Positions 34,030 through 41,735 of a stretch of 64,000 nt of DNA are shown in pieces (positions within the stretch are counted from its first letter, which is position 1; each line of letters starts with the position of its first letter). This DNA comes from Rugosimonospora acidiphila. GTDB lineage: Bacteria > Actinomycetota > Actinomycetes > Mycobacteriales > Micromonosporaceae. A program made the position numbers and the translations under genes. The notes beneath the pieces are model-generated. The model saw only the letters and a list, made by a program, of their open reading frames with translations, was not told where the DNA came from and did no database searches. The stretch is from positions 62,001 to 126,000 of the forward strand of contig NZ_BAABJQ010000015.1 in the NCBI RefSeq assembly GCF_039543385.1. Direction: 5' to 3'.

Positions 34030-34893
34030 TCACAGAGAGTGTGAGCTACCCTCGCGATCACTGCCGGACGTGCCGCGAGAGCGCAGCCACCGCGGGTCGA
34101 TGGAGATCGCCTCGGAGGTGAGGCCGTAGTGGTCGGCGGTCTCGCGCAGCCGCTGCTCGCCGCGGCCGAGGGTGAAGCGATGCCCGTCCGGGTCGCGCAC
34201 GACGAAGTCCCGCATGCCGTAGGCGCGGGAGGCCACCGGGTCGACGATGTCGGCGCCGGCCTGCCGGTACTCGGCGCACAGGGCGTCGGGATCTTCGACG
34301 TACACGTACCCGGACTGCTCGGGTGGGCGCGCCTCGCCGGCCCATCTGACCAGCAGCAACAGCTCGATCTCACCGCTGGCCAGCGCGGCCAGGCCGTCAT
34401 CGACGGTCCGCCACGCCAGGCGAAAACCGAGCGCTTCCCGGTAGTAGGTGATCGAGCGGTCCAGGTCGGTGACGGGAAGCCGGGGCATGAGGTGCAGCCA
34501 GGTGGTCGGGTCAGGGCGCTCGTGAACCTGCATGGTGTCCTCCTGGGTCAGGGTGTCCACGGCCGCCAGCAGCCGGCGGACCTCGTCGAGGCGGGCCTCC
34601 AGCCGCGCGCGATGGTCGCGGAACAGCCGGCGCCGTTCGGGGTCGCTGGCGCCGGCCAGGATGCGGCGGATGTCGGCGATGGGCATGTCCATCGATCGGA
34701 GCAGGGCAATGGCCCGGGCGGCGCCGGTCTGGCCGCTCGTGTAATAGCGGTAGCCGGACCGTGCCTCGCGGCCGTCGGGTTCGAGCAGCCGCAGCCGGTC
34801 ATAGCGGCGCAGCTGAGGGATGCTCAGCCCGACAAGCTCGGCGAACTGCCCGATCTGCCACGGCCCGACCTGGTCGTCCTCGCGATCGTTCAC
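34030..34893 (-). CDS. MerR-family regulator fused to a VOC (glyoxalase/bleomycin-resistance-like) domain
   Basis: The 287-residue protein has an N-terminal MerR domain (about 10-120): HTH WQIGQFAELVGLSIPQLRRY, wing RSGYRYYTSGQ and a coiled coil. A VOC domain (about 133-250) follows with RLPVTDLDRSITYYREALGF and RDFVVRDPDGHRFTLG, which likely binds the ligand. Such fusions put a drug- or metabolite-binding pocket directly on the activator. GTG 34893 lies six bases after a CAGAAT -10 element, so the gene is probably leaderless and self-controlled by its MerR-type promoter. Confidence 0.9.
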   Translation of the reverse strand: MNDREDDQVGPWQIGQFAELVGLSIPQLRRYDRLRLLEPDGREARSGYRYYTSGQTGAARAIALLRSMDMPIADIRRILAGASDPERRRLFRDHRARLEARLDEVRRLLAAVDTLTQEDTMQVHERPDPTTWLHLMPRLPVTDLDRSITYYREALGFRLAWRTVDDGLAALASGEIELLLLVRWAGEARPPEQSGYVYVEDPDALCAEYRQAGADIVDPVASRAYGMRDFVVRDPDGHRFTLGRGEQRLRETADHYGLTSEAISIDPRWLRSRGTSGSDREGSSHSL

Positions 34894-34899
34894 GCCGAA

Positions 34900-34930
34900 A
34901 TTCTGCGGGCCTGACTCGCGTCAGGGTCAA
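34900..34930 (-). promoter_or_regulatory. MerR-type promoter with 19-bp spacer and palindromic operator
   Basis: Minus strand: -35 TTGACC (34930-34925), 19-bp spacer, -10 CAGAAT (34905-34900). The spacer begins within the perfect palindrome CCTGACGCGAGTCAGG (34910-34925). A 19-bp spacer with a palindrome between -35 and -10 is the hallmark of MerR-activated promoters. The transcript would start at the GTG. Confidence 0.8.
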
Positions 34931-34949
34931 GCCTGACGCCGCCGAGTGT

Positions 34950-35009
34950 GCTCGCCGGCGGCCATCGCCGGCACCGCCGCAGCTGCTCGCTGGCGGCCAT
35001 CGCCGGCAC
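34950..35009. repeat. Direct repeat, 35-bp period
   Basis: GCTCGCCGGCGGCCATCGCC (34950-34969, extending to 34974) recurs at 34985-35009 with one mismatch (cgccgg against cgctgg). It lies in the decayed 5' part of the TetR-like gene and may be one of the lesions. Confidence 0.7.
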
Positions 35010-35034
35010 CCGCCGCGTGGCACGCCCGCGGCGG

Positions 35035-35653
35035 ACGCCCCTCCCCACCGGCCCGAAGCACGCGCGGCGGTGCTGGCGCACGGCGAGCGGACCGGTCCGG
35101 ACGCGGGGACCGCCGGTGCGGGACGGGTGCCCGCGACCGGCGATCCGGTGCCGCCCGGCGGGCGGTTCGTCGCGACTCAGACCAGCAGCTTGGCGCGGAT
35201 GGCGGTACCCCGCGGGTGCACCGGCGCTTCGCCACCCGCGAGGCGCTCATCGACGCCCTGGCGGTATGGGCCACCCAGCGGTTCGCCGCGGCGGTGGACG
35301 CCGCCCATCCGGACACGGCCCCGCCCCTGGTCGCCCTCTATCAGACGACCGCGAACGTGCTCGGGGTGAAGGTCAGTTGGGGATCCGCGATGAGCCAGGC
35401 CCCCTCGGCCAACGCGGAGGTGGCACGCGTGCACAGCGAGGTTCGAGACACCTGCGAACGGCTGTTCCGCCGGGCCCAGGAGGCGGGCGTGCTGCGGGCC
35501 GACGCCGACATTCCCTGGGCCCGCCGCGTCTACTACGCCCTCATTCACGAGGCCGCGCAGAACAAGGACGGCAAGGACACCGATGCCCTCGCGACGCTCG
35601 TCGTGGACACCCTGCTGCGCGGCGCGGGCACTACCCACCCCGACCGCCTGTGA
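35035..35653 (+). pseudogene. Decayed TetR-family regulator (frameshifted N-terminus)
   Basis: From about 35216 to the stop at 35653 one frame codes a good TetR C-terminal part: VHRRFATREALIDALAVWAT, the recognition-helix end plus ligand domain, to RRVYYALIHEAAQNK and LLRGAG. The preceding helix-turn-helix segment (SLARMA, 35184-35201) reads in another frame and upstream sequence lacks the first helices. The frame must change between 35199 and 35216, consistent with a net loss of bases, including the two residues missing between MA and VHRRF. No start or Shine-Dalgarno is evident. It may be inactive, or the sequence may hold an error. Confidence 0.6.
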
Positions 35654-35765
35654 CTGCGCCGCGCGTCAGGGGCCGCCGTTCAAATGGAAGCGGGCTTCCG
35701 CTAACGCCGGCCCGGTAAGCCGCGCGTACCGGCGAAACCGCGGCCCGGCTGACATAAGTTCGCGC

Positions 35766-36866
35766 GTGAGCGGGAATGTGGGAGGCGTGACCTCGGCGAC
35801 CGTGGTGATCGTCAACTTCAACTACGAGCGGTTCCTGCCCTCGGCCATCGACAGCGCCATCGCCCAGGGCGACGACGTCGAGATCATCGTCGTGGACGAT
35901 GGTTCGACCGACGGCTCGGCGCAGATCATCCGCTCGTACGGCGACCGGCTGACCGCCATCGCCAAGCCGAACGGCGGCCAGGGCTCCGCGTTCAACGCCG
36001 GCTTCGCCCAGGCCGGCGGCGACGTGGTGTGTTTCTTGGACGCCGACGACCAGCTCATGCCCGAGACGATGACCGAGGCGCTGACGATGTACGGCATCGA
36101 GCCGTACGCCAAGCTGCACTGGCCGCTCGCCGAGATGGATCCCTCCGGTCGGCTCCTGGGCAGCCTCAATCCCCCGGTCGAGCTGCCGGCCGGTGACCTG
36201 TCCGAGCTGGTCGCCGGGCGCGGGCCGGGCGCCTATCCGACGCCGCCGAGTTCCGGCAACGCCTACGGCCGCCCGTTCCTGGAACGAGTCCTGCCGGTGC
36301 CCGAGCGGCTGCGGGTGTGCGCCGACGGCTACCTGTACGACCTCGCGCCGCTCTACGGTCCGGTAGCCCGGCTGGGCCGACCCGGCGGCGCGATCCGCTT
36401 TCACGACGAAAGCAACTTCATGGCCCGCCGGTATCACGACCGCCTGCCGCACAGCGTGGCCGCGCACGAGCTCACCATCGTCAAGCTGGCCGAGCGGTGC
36501 CGGGAACTCGGCCGGCGGCCCGATGAGCGGTCCTGGCGAGAGCAGTCCTGGCCGATCCGGTCACGACGCGCGCTCGACGAGATCGACGAGCTCTTTCCCT
36601 CGCCGACCCCGTTCGTGCTGATCGACGGCGGCCGGTTGGGTGTCGAGCCGACCCCGGCCCGGCCGTTCGTGCACGTACCGGAGCACGCCACGGACGCCGA
36701 CGCGCTCGAGGAGCTTGCCCGAAGCCAGCCGGCATCCGACCGCGTCGTGGTCGTCTGGCCGTCGTTTCCCTGGCTGGACGCACGGCCCGGCCTGCGGGCG
36801 GCGCTCGAGACGACCCATCGCCTGCGGCTGGCCAACACCCGGGTACGCATCTACGCGCGTCACTGA
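35766..36866 (+). CDS. Family 2 glycosyltransferase
   Basis: A 366-residue GT-A glycosyltransferase. The nucleotide-sugar-binding part reads TSATVVIVNFNYERFLPSA, VDDGSTDGS and GGDVVCFLDADD (DxD-type metal site). The C-terminal part from about residue 215 does not match a family I recognise. No membrane helices are present. GTG 35766 with TAAGTT six bases before it may be leaderless; GTG 35787 is in the same frame but its GGGAGG is too close. Donor and acceptor are unknown. Confidence 0.88.
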   Translation: MSGNVGGVTSATVVIVNFNYERFLPSAIDSAIAQGDDVEIIVVDDGSTDGSAQIIRSYGDRLTAIAKPNGGQGSAFNAGFAQAGGDVVCFLDADDQLMPETMTEALTMYGIEPYAKLHWPLAEMDPSGRLLGSLNPPVELPAGDLSELVAGRGPGAYPTPPSSGNAYGRPFLERVLPVPERLRVCADGYLYDLAPLYGPVARLGRPGGAIRFHDESNFMARRYHDRLPHSVAAHELTIVKLAERCRELGRRPDERSWREQSWPIRSRRALDEIDELFPSPTPFVLIDGGRLGVEPTPARPFVHVPEHATDADALEELARSQPASDRVVVVWPSFPWLDARPGLRAALETTHRLRLANTRVRIYARH

Positions 36867-37096
36867 CCCACCCGCGCGGCAGCCGACCGGCGAGTCACGT
36901 GCCGGGACACCATCGGCACTCCCGCGACCCTCGACGCCCCCTGCCCGCCCGGGTGCGTTCACCCCGAGTCGATCATGACGTCACCCTCGTGACCAGCATC
37001 CGGTGCACCCTTCACAGAGATCTGGATCTTGAGAGTGGGCGGTCGATCGGCTCGCCATGGGCCGGACTCCGACGCCCGGAGGGGTGCCGATTACCG

Positions 37097-38767
37097 ATGA
37101 TCGAGACGAACACCGAATCGCTGCCCGCGTCGCGCGAGGCCGTCCACGCCCAGTACCGCCGCAACGGGTGGTGGCGCGACCGGACCTTCCTCGACGATCT
37201 GCGCGACACGGTCCGTTCCCGACCCGACCGGCCCGCCGTTATCGCGCGCGACACCAGCGGCGGCGATGATGTCACCCGGACTCTGACCTACGCCGAACTG
37301 GCTGCCATGACCGACCGCTGCGCCGGCGCCCTCACCGAACTCGGCGTGCGACCCGGCGACTTCGTGGCCGTCCAGCTGCCAAACCGCTGGGAGCTGGTGC
37401 CGCTCATGCTTGGCTGCATGCGCGTCGGCGCGCGCCTGTGCCCACTCGTCACCGACTACCGCAGGCGCGAGCTGGAGTACATGCTGCGCCTCACCGAGGC
37501 GCGGGTGTTCATCACCATGTCGGACGCGAAGGGCACGCCACTCGGCGAGATGGCCCTGGAGCTGGCCGCTGACCTACCGAACCTGAGGCACGTGCTGGTC
37601 ACCGCCGGGCCGGACGGCAAGGTTCCGCACGGTGCGCTGGACTTCGAGGAGACCGTCTTCGGTACCGAATGGGAGCACGGGTACCAGACGGAGCACGAGC
37701 TCGGCCCGGACGACCCGTGCCTGATCCTGTTCACCTCCGGCACCACCGGGGAGCCCAAGGGCGTGCTGCACACAATGAACACCCTGCACTCGGCGGTCCG
37801 TGCCGAGGCGGACGTGTTCGAACTCGGCGGAGACTCGGTGATCAGCATCGCCTCCATCTACACCGGCGGATCCGCCATCATGCAGGGCATGCTGATCCCG
37901 TTGCTGCGGGGCGGTACGGCGGCGTTCCAGGACACCTGGGCGGGCCCACAGCTGCTCGAGCTGATCGAACGGCACCACGTCACGTTCTTGTTCGCCACCC
38001 CCACCTACCTGCTGGATCTGCTCGACGCCCAGCGCGCGCGGCCCCGCGACACCTCCTCGCTGCGGCACATCGCCACCGGATCCGCGCCGATCCCGCCCCA
38101 CCTGGTCGACGAGGTGCGCGAGGTGTTCGGCGTGCGGCTGTCCGCGATCTGGGCGATGACCGAGAATCTCGCGACCACCATGACCCGGCTCGACGATCCC
38201 GACGACTGGGCGAAGCACAGCGACGGGCGCCCGATCGACAGCATGGAGGTGCGGATCGCCCCGCTTCCCGGTGCCCCGGAGGGCGACGGCGGCCGGCTGC
38301 TGAGCCGTGGCGCCTCCCAATGCCTGGGCTACTACCGTCGTGCGGAGCTGTACGCCACCCACCTCGACGCGGACGGCTGGTTCATGACCGGCGACCTGGC
38401 GCGGCCCGACGGGCGGGGCGGGATCCGGATCACCGGCCGGGAGAAGGACCTGGTGATGCCGCGCGGCTTCCCGGTGCCGGTCACCGAGGTCGAGGCCGTG
38501 CTGGGTACCCACCCGAACATCCGCGAGGTCGCCGTCATCGGCATCCGGGGCACCGACGACGAGGTTCTGTGCGCGGTCGTCACCGCGGTCGGCGAGCCGC
38601 CGTCGCTGCGGGAGCTGCGCGACTACCTCGACGAGGCTGGAATGACCAAGCTGTTCTGGCCGGAGCGCCTCGAAGTGGTCGACACGCTGCCCAAGACCAT
38701 CACCGGGAAGATCCGCAAGACCGAGCTGCAGCAGTGGTACCAGAACCCGGCGCCCCCGGCGAACTGA
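37097..38767 (+). CDS. Acyl-CoA synthetase (AMP-forming, AliA/cyclohexanecarboxylate-CoA ligase-like)
   Basis: A 556-residue ANL-family adenylating enzyme. Motifs: P-loop LILFTSGTTGEPKGVLHT (about 210), IWAMTEN, GWFMTGDLARPD, GREKDLVMPRG and the C-terminal lysine PKTITGKIRKTEL. It activates a carboxylic acid (fatty or aromatic/alicyclic) to the acyl-CoA through an acyl-AMP. GGAGGGG lies upstream of ATG 37097 at a long but workable distance. The frame is open upstream without a signal. Specific substrate is unknown. Confidence 0.92.
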   Translation: MIETNTESLPASREAVHAQYRRNGWWRDRTFLDDLRDTVRSRPDRPAVIARDTSGGDDVTRTLTYAELAAMTDRCAGALTELGVRPGDFVAVQLPNRWELVPLMLGCMRVGARLCPLVTDYRRRELEYMLRLTEARVFITMSDAKGTPLGEMALELAADLPNLRHVLVTAGPDGKVPHGALDFEETVFGTEWEHGYQTEHELGPDDPCLILFTSGTTGEPKGVLHTMNTLHSAVRAEADVFELGGDSVISIASIYTGGSAIMQGMLIPLLRGGTAAFQDTWAGPQLLELIERHHVTFLFATPTYLLDLLDAQRARPRDTSSLRHIATGSAPIPPHLVDEVREVFGVRLSAIWAMTENLATTMTRLDDPDDWAKHSDGRPIDSMEVRIAPLPGAPEGDGGRLLSRGASQCLGYYRRAELYATHLDADGWFMTGDLARPDGRGGIRITGREKDLVMPRGFPVPVTEVEAVLGTHPNIREVAVIGIRGTDDEVLCAVVTAVGEPPSLRELRDYLDEAGMTKLFWPERLEVVDTLPKTITGKIRKTELQQWYQNPAPPAN

Positions 38768-38873
38768 CGATCCACCCATCCGCAGTCGGGGCGCACCCGG
38801 TCCGCGCCCCGAGGGTACGGCGGCCGGCTCAGCGGGGGTCTTCTCAGTGGCGGTCGGCTCAGTAGCGGTCGAC

Positions 38874-39386
38874 TCAGCGGGGATCAGCCGCCGCGACGGC
38901 GGCGAGCCGGTGCAGGTCGCCGGTGAGCGCGGCGGCGCGGTCGCGGTGCGCGGAGTTGACCCTCGCGATCAACCAGGCGAGCCAGCGCGCGATCCGGAGC
39001 ACCTCGAAGGACTGGACGATCCGGGTGCCGTCGCCCACCGGCTCCAGGGCGATGCGCCACTCGGTCAGATCCGGGAACAGGCCGCTCGGCACCGTGCGCC
39101 AACGCAGCTCGCGCGGAGGATCGGCGACCATGATCTCGCAGACCCGGGCCCAGCGCAGCGAACCGGAGCGGTTACGGCCGCGGAACCTGGCGCCCGGAAC
39201 CGCCGCGTTCGCCTGGCCGAGCCACTGGACGGTTCGGCACTCGTGGCTCCACTCGCCGACCCGGGTGACGTCCGCGATGACCCGCCACAGCGCCTCGGCG
39301 GGCACGTCGACGACCACCTCCGTGCGGCACGATCGGGGAAGGGTGCGCCGCGGCGCGCTCACCCCGTCGACTCTCGCGGTCTCCAT
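38874..39386 (-). CDS. SRPBCC-family protein (polyketide cyclase/dehydrase-like)
   Basis: The 170-residue START-like helix-grip protein has pattern VVVDVPAEALWRVIADVTRVGEWSHE and later RWRTVPSGLFPDLTEWRI. It has a hydrophobic pocket for a lipid or aromatic ligand and no catalytic motif I can name. ATG 39386 has TACTGT seven bases upstream and TTGTAT 17 bases before that, so it is probably a leaderless gene. It converges with the acyl-CoA synthetase, with about 100 bp between. Confidence 0.85.
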   Translation of the reverse strand: METARVDGVSAPRRTLPRSCRTEVVVDVPAEALWRVIADVTRVGEWSHECRTVQWLGQANAAVPGARFRGRNRSGSLRWARVCEIMVADPPRELRWRTVPSGLFPDLTEWRIALEPVGDGTRIVQSFEVLRIARWLAWLIARVNSAHRDRAAALTGDLHRLAAVAAADPR

Positions 39387-39560
39387 GGCTCGCACAGTAG
39401 AACGAGAAAGAGTTGAATACAACCGCGTTCCAGTGAATTTGCGACGCGAGCCCGTCAGGGGTCGCGAACCCGACGGACAGGTACGCACGAAGGCCATGCC
39501 GCCCCTCGGGCAGGCGGTTTCGGTTGGCGTCGCCGTGGACCACCGGGCGTTGGCTGTTGA

Positions 39561-41426
39561 CTACCGGGCGTCCGGGTCGCGGCTGACCCGGGTCATGACC
39601 TGGGTCGAGGCGCCCGCCTCTCCGTACACGCGCAGCGTGGAATCGTCGCAGGTGTAGGCCTGGCCCTCCACCGGGTCGGTGGACACGTCACCGCTGTCGT
39701 ACGCGACGCCGTCGCTCTTCAACGTGTAGGTCAGCCGGCCGGTGACGTCGCTGACGTACTCGCGCCCGTCCCGCGTCTCCACGTGCTCGGTGACGCTGCC
39801 GGCGACGACCTCCGTGATCGTGTCCCCTCCGACGTTCGCGGACGGCGGGACCATGTCGTGGTAGTCGTCGACCTCCGTGCCGTCCGGCCGGATCCGGATG
39901 ATCGCCCCACCCGGGCTGCTGAACCCGACGGGTATGCCGAGGATGGTGTTGGTCACCTGGAGCGAGGTGATCCGCCAGGTGCCCACGACGCACGCGTCGA
40001 GGTTGGGGTTGGCCGACGGCGACGACAGGCCGGCCGACGCCGAGGGGACCGGTCCCCCGCTCGGCGAACCGTCGCCGCCGGTCGACCCGCCGTTGCCGAG
40101 GACCTGGTTATCGTCGTCGCGGCCCGGCCACAGCGTCCAGGTGACCGGCACGGCGATCAGCAACGCCACGGCGACGGCGAGCCCGGCGATCCAGACGGTG
40201 CGGCGGCTCCGCGCCGGGCGGGGCGGTGCTCCCGGCGCCCCCCAGGGCATGGCGGGCGGGTACTGCCCGCCGGCACCGGCCGGCGGCACGCTCACGGGCG
40301 GCGCCGGCGGCACGCTCGTCGGGTGCGCGGGCGGCGCCGGCACGGCGCCCGGGGCGGCACCCGCGGAGTTCTGTGCGACGGTCGGCCCCCAGAAAATCGT
40401 GGGCGCGGGTGCCGGTGCGGGTGACGGGGTCCGCGGCCGGGGCACGGTGGGGCCCTGCGGCACGGTGGGGCCCTGCGGCATCGTCGGGCCCCGCGGCATC
40501 GTCGGGCCCTGCGGCACAGTGCGTCCCGGTGGCGCAGGTGGTGCCTGGGCCGGCGTCGGGCCGGCGGCCGGCGACGGCACGGCCGGGGGCCCGACGTGCG
40601 GCGTGGCGTAGGCGATGGCGGCCAGCAGCGGTGCCGCCGCGTCTGCGGTCAGCCGGTGGTCGGGGTCCTTGACCAGGAATCCCTCGATCACCGGCCAGAG
40701 CCGGCCCGGACGGGCGGGCGGGTCGGGCTGGCTGGCGAGCACCGCGGCCAGGGTGGCGTGGGTGTCCTGACGACGGAACGGCGAGTACCCGGTGAGTGCC
40801 GTGTACAGCGTCACGCCCAGCGACCACAGGTCGCCGGCCGCGGTGGCCGGCCGGCCCTCGATCCGCTCCGGCGGCAGGTACGCCGGAGAGCCCAGCATCT
40901 GCCCGCTGAGGGTCAGCGCGGTGGCGTCCTCGATCGCGGCTATGCCGAAGTCGGTGAGCACCACCCGATCGCCGTCCAGCAGGATGTTGGCCGGCTTCAC
41001 GTCGCGGTGGGTGATGCCCTGCCGGTGGGCCGCGCGCAACGCGTCCAACACCTGCAGCCCGATCTGCGCGACCCGCCGCTCCGGAAGCGTGGACATGGTG
41101 CTGATCGTGTCGGCCAGCGACTGGCCGCCGACGAGTTCCATGACGATCCACGGCCGGCCGTCGTCGATGATCACGTCGTGCACCGTGACGATGCTCGGGT
41201 GGTGCAGCCGCGCGGCGGCCTGGGCCTCGCGCAGTGCCCGCCGGACCGCCGGATCCGTCGCGTCCACCGCTTCGGCCCCGTCGTCCGGCAGATTGATCTC
41301 CTTGACCGCGACATCGCGGCTCAGCAGCGCATCGTGGGCACGCCAGACCGTCCCCATCCCGCCGCGCCCCAACGGCTGCAGCAGCCGGTACCGGCCGGCC
41401 ACCACCCTCGACTCTCCGACGGCCAT
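39561..41426 (-). CDS. Membrane-anchored Ser/Thr protein kinase
   Basis: The 621-residue Hanks-type kinase has an ATP-binding P-loop (LGRGGMGTVW) with Lys42, catalytic H140-RDVKPAN with Asp142, DFG at 159-161 and the activation segment to SPAYLPPERIEG. A Pro-rich repeat follows (about 300-340), then one membrane helix (about 432-452) and an extracellular C-terminal domain (about 495-621) rich in beta strands (SLQVTNTILGIPVG, TLKSDGVAYDSG). That sensor domain is not a PASTA repeat and is not recognised. TAGGTT seven bases before ATG suggests a leaderless start. Divergent from katG. Confidence 0.92.
   Translation of the reverse strand: MAVGESRVVAGRYRLLQPLGRGGMGTVWRAHDALLSRDVAVKEINLPDDGAEAVDATDPAVRRALREAQAAARLHHPSIVTVHDVIIDDGRPWIVMELVGGQSLADTISTMSTLPERRVAQIGLQVLDALRAAHRQGITHRDVKPANILLDGDRVVLTDFGIAAIEDATALTLSGQMLGSPAYLPPERIEGRPATAAGDLWSLGVTLYTALTGYSPFRRQDTHATLAAVLASQPDPPARPGRLWPVIEGFLVKDPDHRLTADAAAPLLAAIAYATPHVGPPAVPSPAAGPTPAQAPPAPPGRTVPQGPTMPRGPTMPQGPTVPQGPTVPRPRTPSPAPAPAPTIFWGPTVAQNSAGAAPGAVPAPPAHPTSVPPAPPVSVPPAGAGGQYPPAMPWGAPGAPPRPARSRRTVWIAGLAVAVALLIAVPVTWTLWPGRDDDNQVLGNGGSTGGDGSPSGGPVPSASAGLSSPSANPNLDACVVGTWRITSLQVTNTILGIPVGFSSPGGAIIRIRPDGTEVDDYHDMVPPSANVGGDTITEVVAGSVTEHVETRDGREYVSDVTGRLTYTLKSDGVAYDSGDVSTDPVEGQAYTCDDSTLRVYGEAGASTQVMTRVSRDPDAR
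40441..40530. repeat. 18-bp tandem repeat in kinase linker
   Basis: Four to five 18-bp units (ggcacggtggggccctgc and close variants, last degenerate) coding [V/M]-P-[Q/R]-G-P-T repeats in the juxtamembrane linker of the Ser/Thr kinase. Confidence 0.85.
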
Positions 41427-41735
41427 GGCTGGCAACCTACCGGTACCCGGCAACCACCGGCATCTGCCGTCGCCCCACGGCTCCCGGCGAGCCCGCCGAG
41501 CCGAGCCGAGCAGGGCAGGGCAAAGGGCGGGGTCGGGCAAGGGGCCGAGCCGGGCAGAGACCGGGCCGGGCCGGAGCGGAGCCGGGAGCGGACCACGCAA
41601 GATCAGCCGTGGCCGGGCCGACCGCGAATCCGCGACGCTCGACACCTACGGAGCGGTACGGCGTTGGATCAAGAGCAACCAACGTGCAGAAAACGAGCCA
41701 TTCGTAGCGTGCGGCGAGGAAGGAACAGTACCGAC
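41427..41735. other. Divergent intergenic region, kinase/katG
   Basis: These 309 bp include a G/C-rich simple-sequence stretch (about 41490-41600) of imperfect gccgag, gggca and ggccg repeats that could form secondary structure or G-quadruplexes. The 41640-41735 part is less GC-rich and probably holds the katG promoter. GAGGAAGGA (41716-41724) is the katG Shine-Dalgarno. No FurA gene or Fur box is recognisable. Confidence 0.45.
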
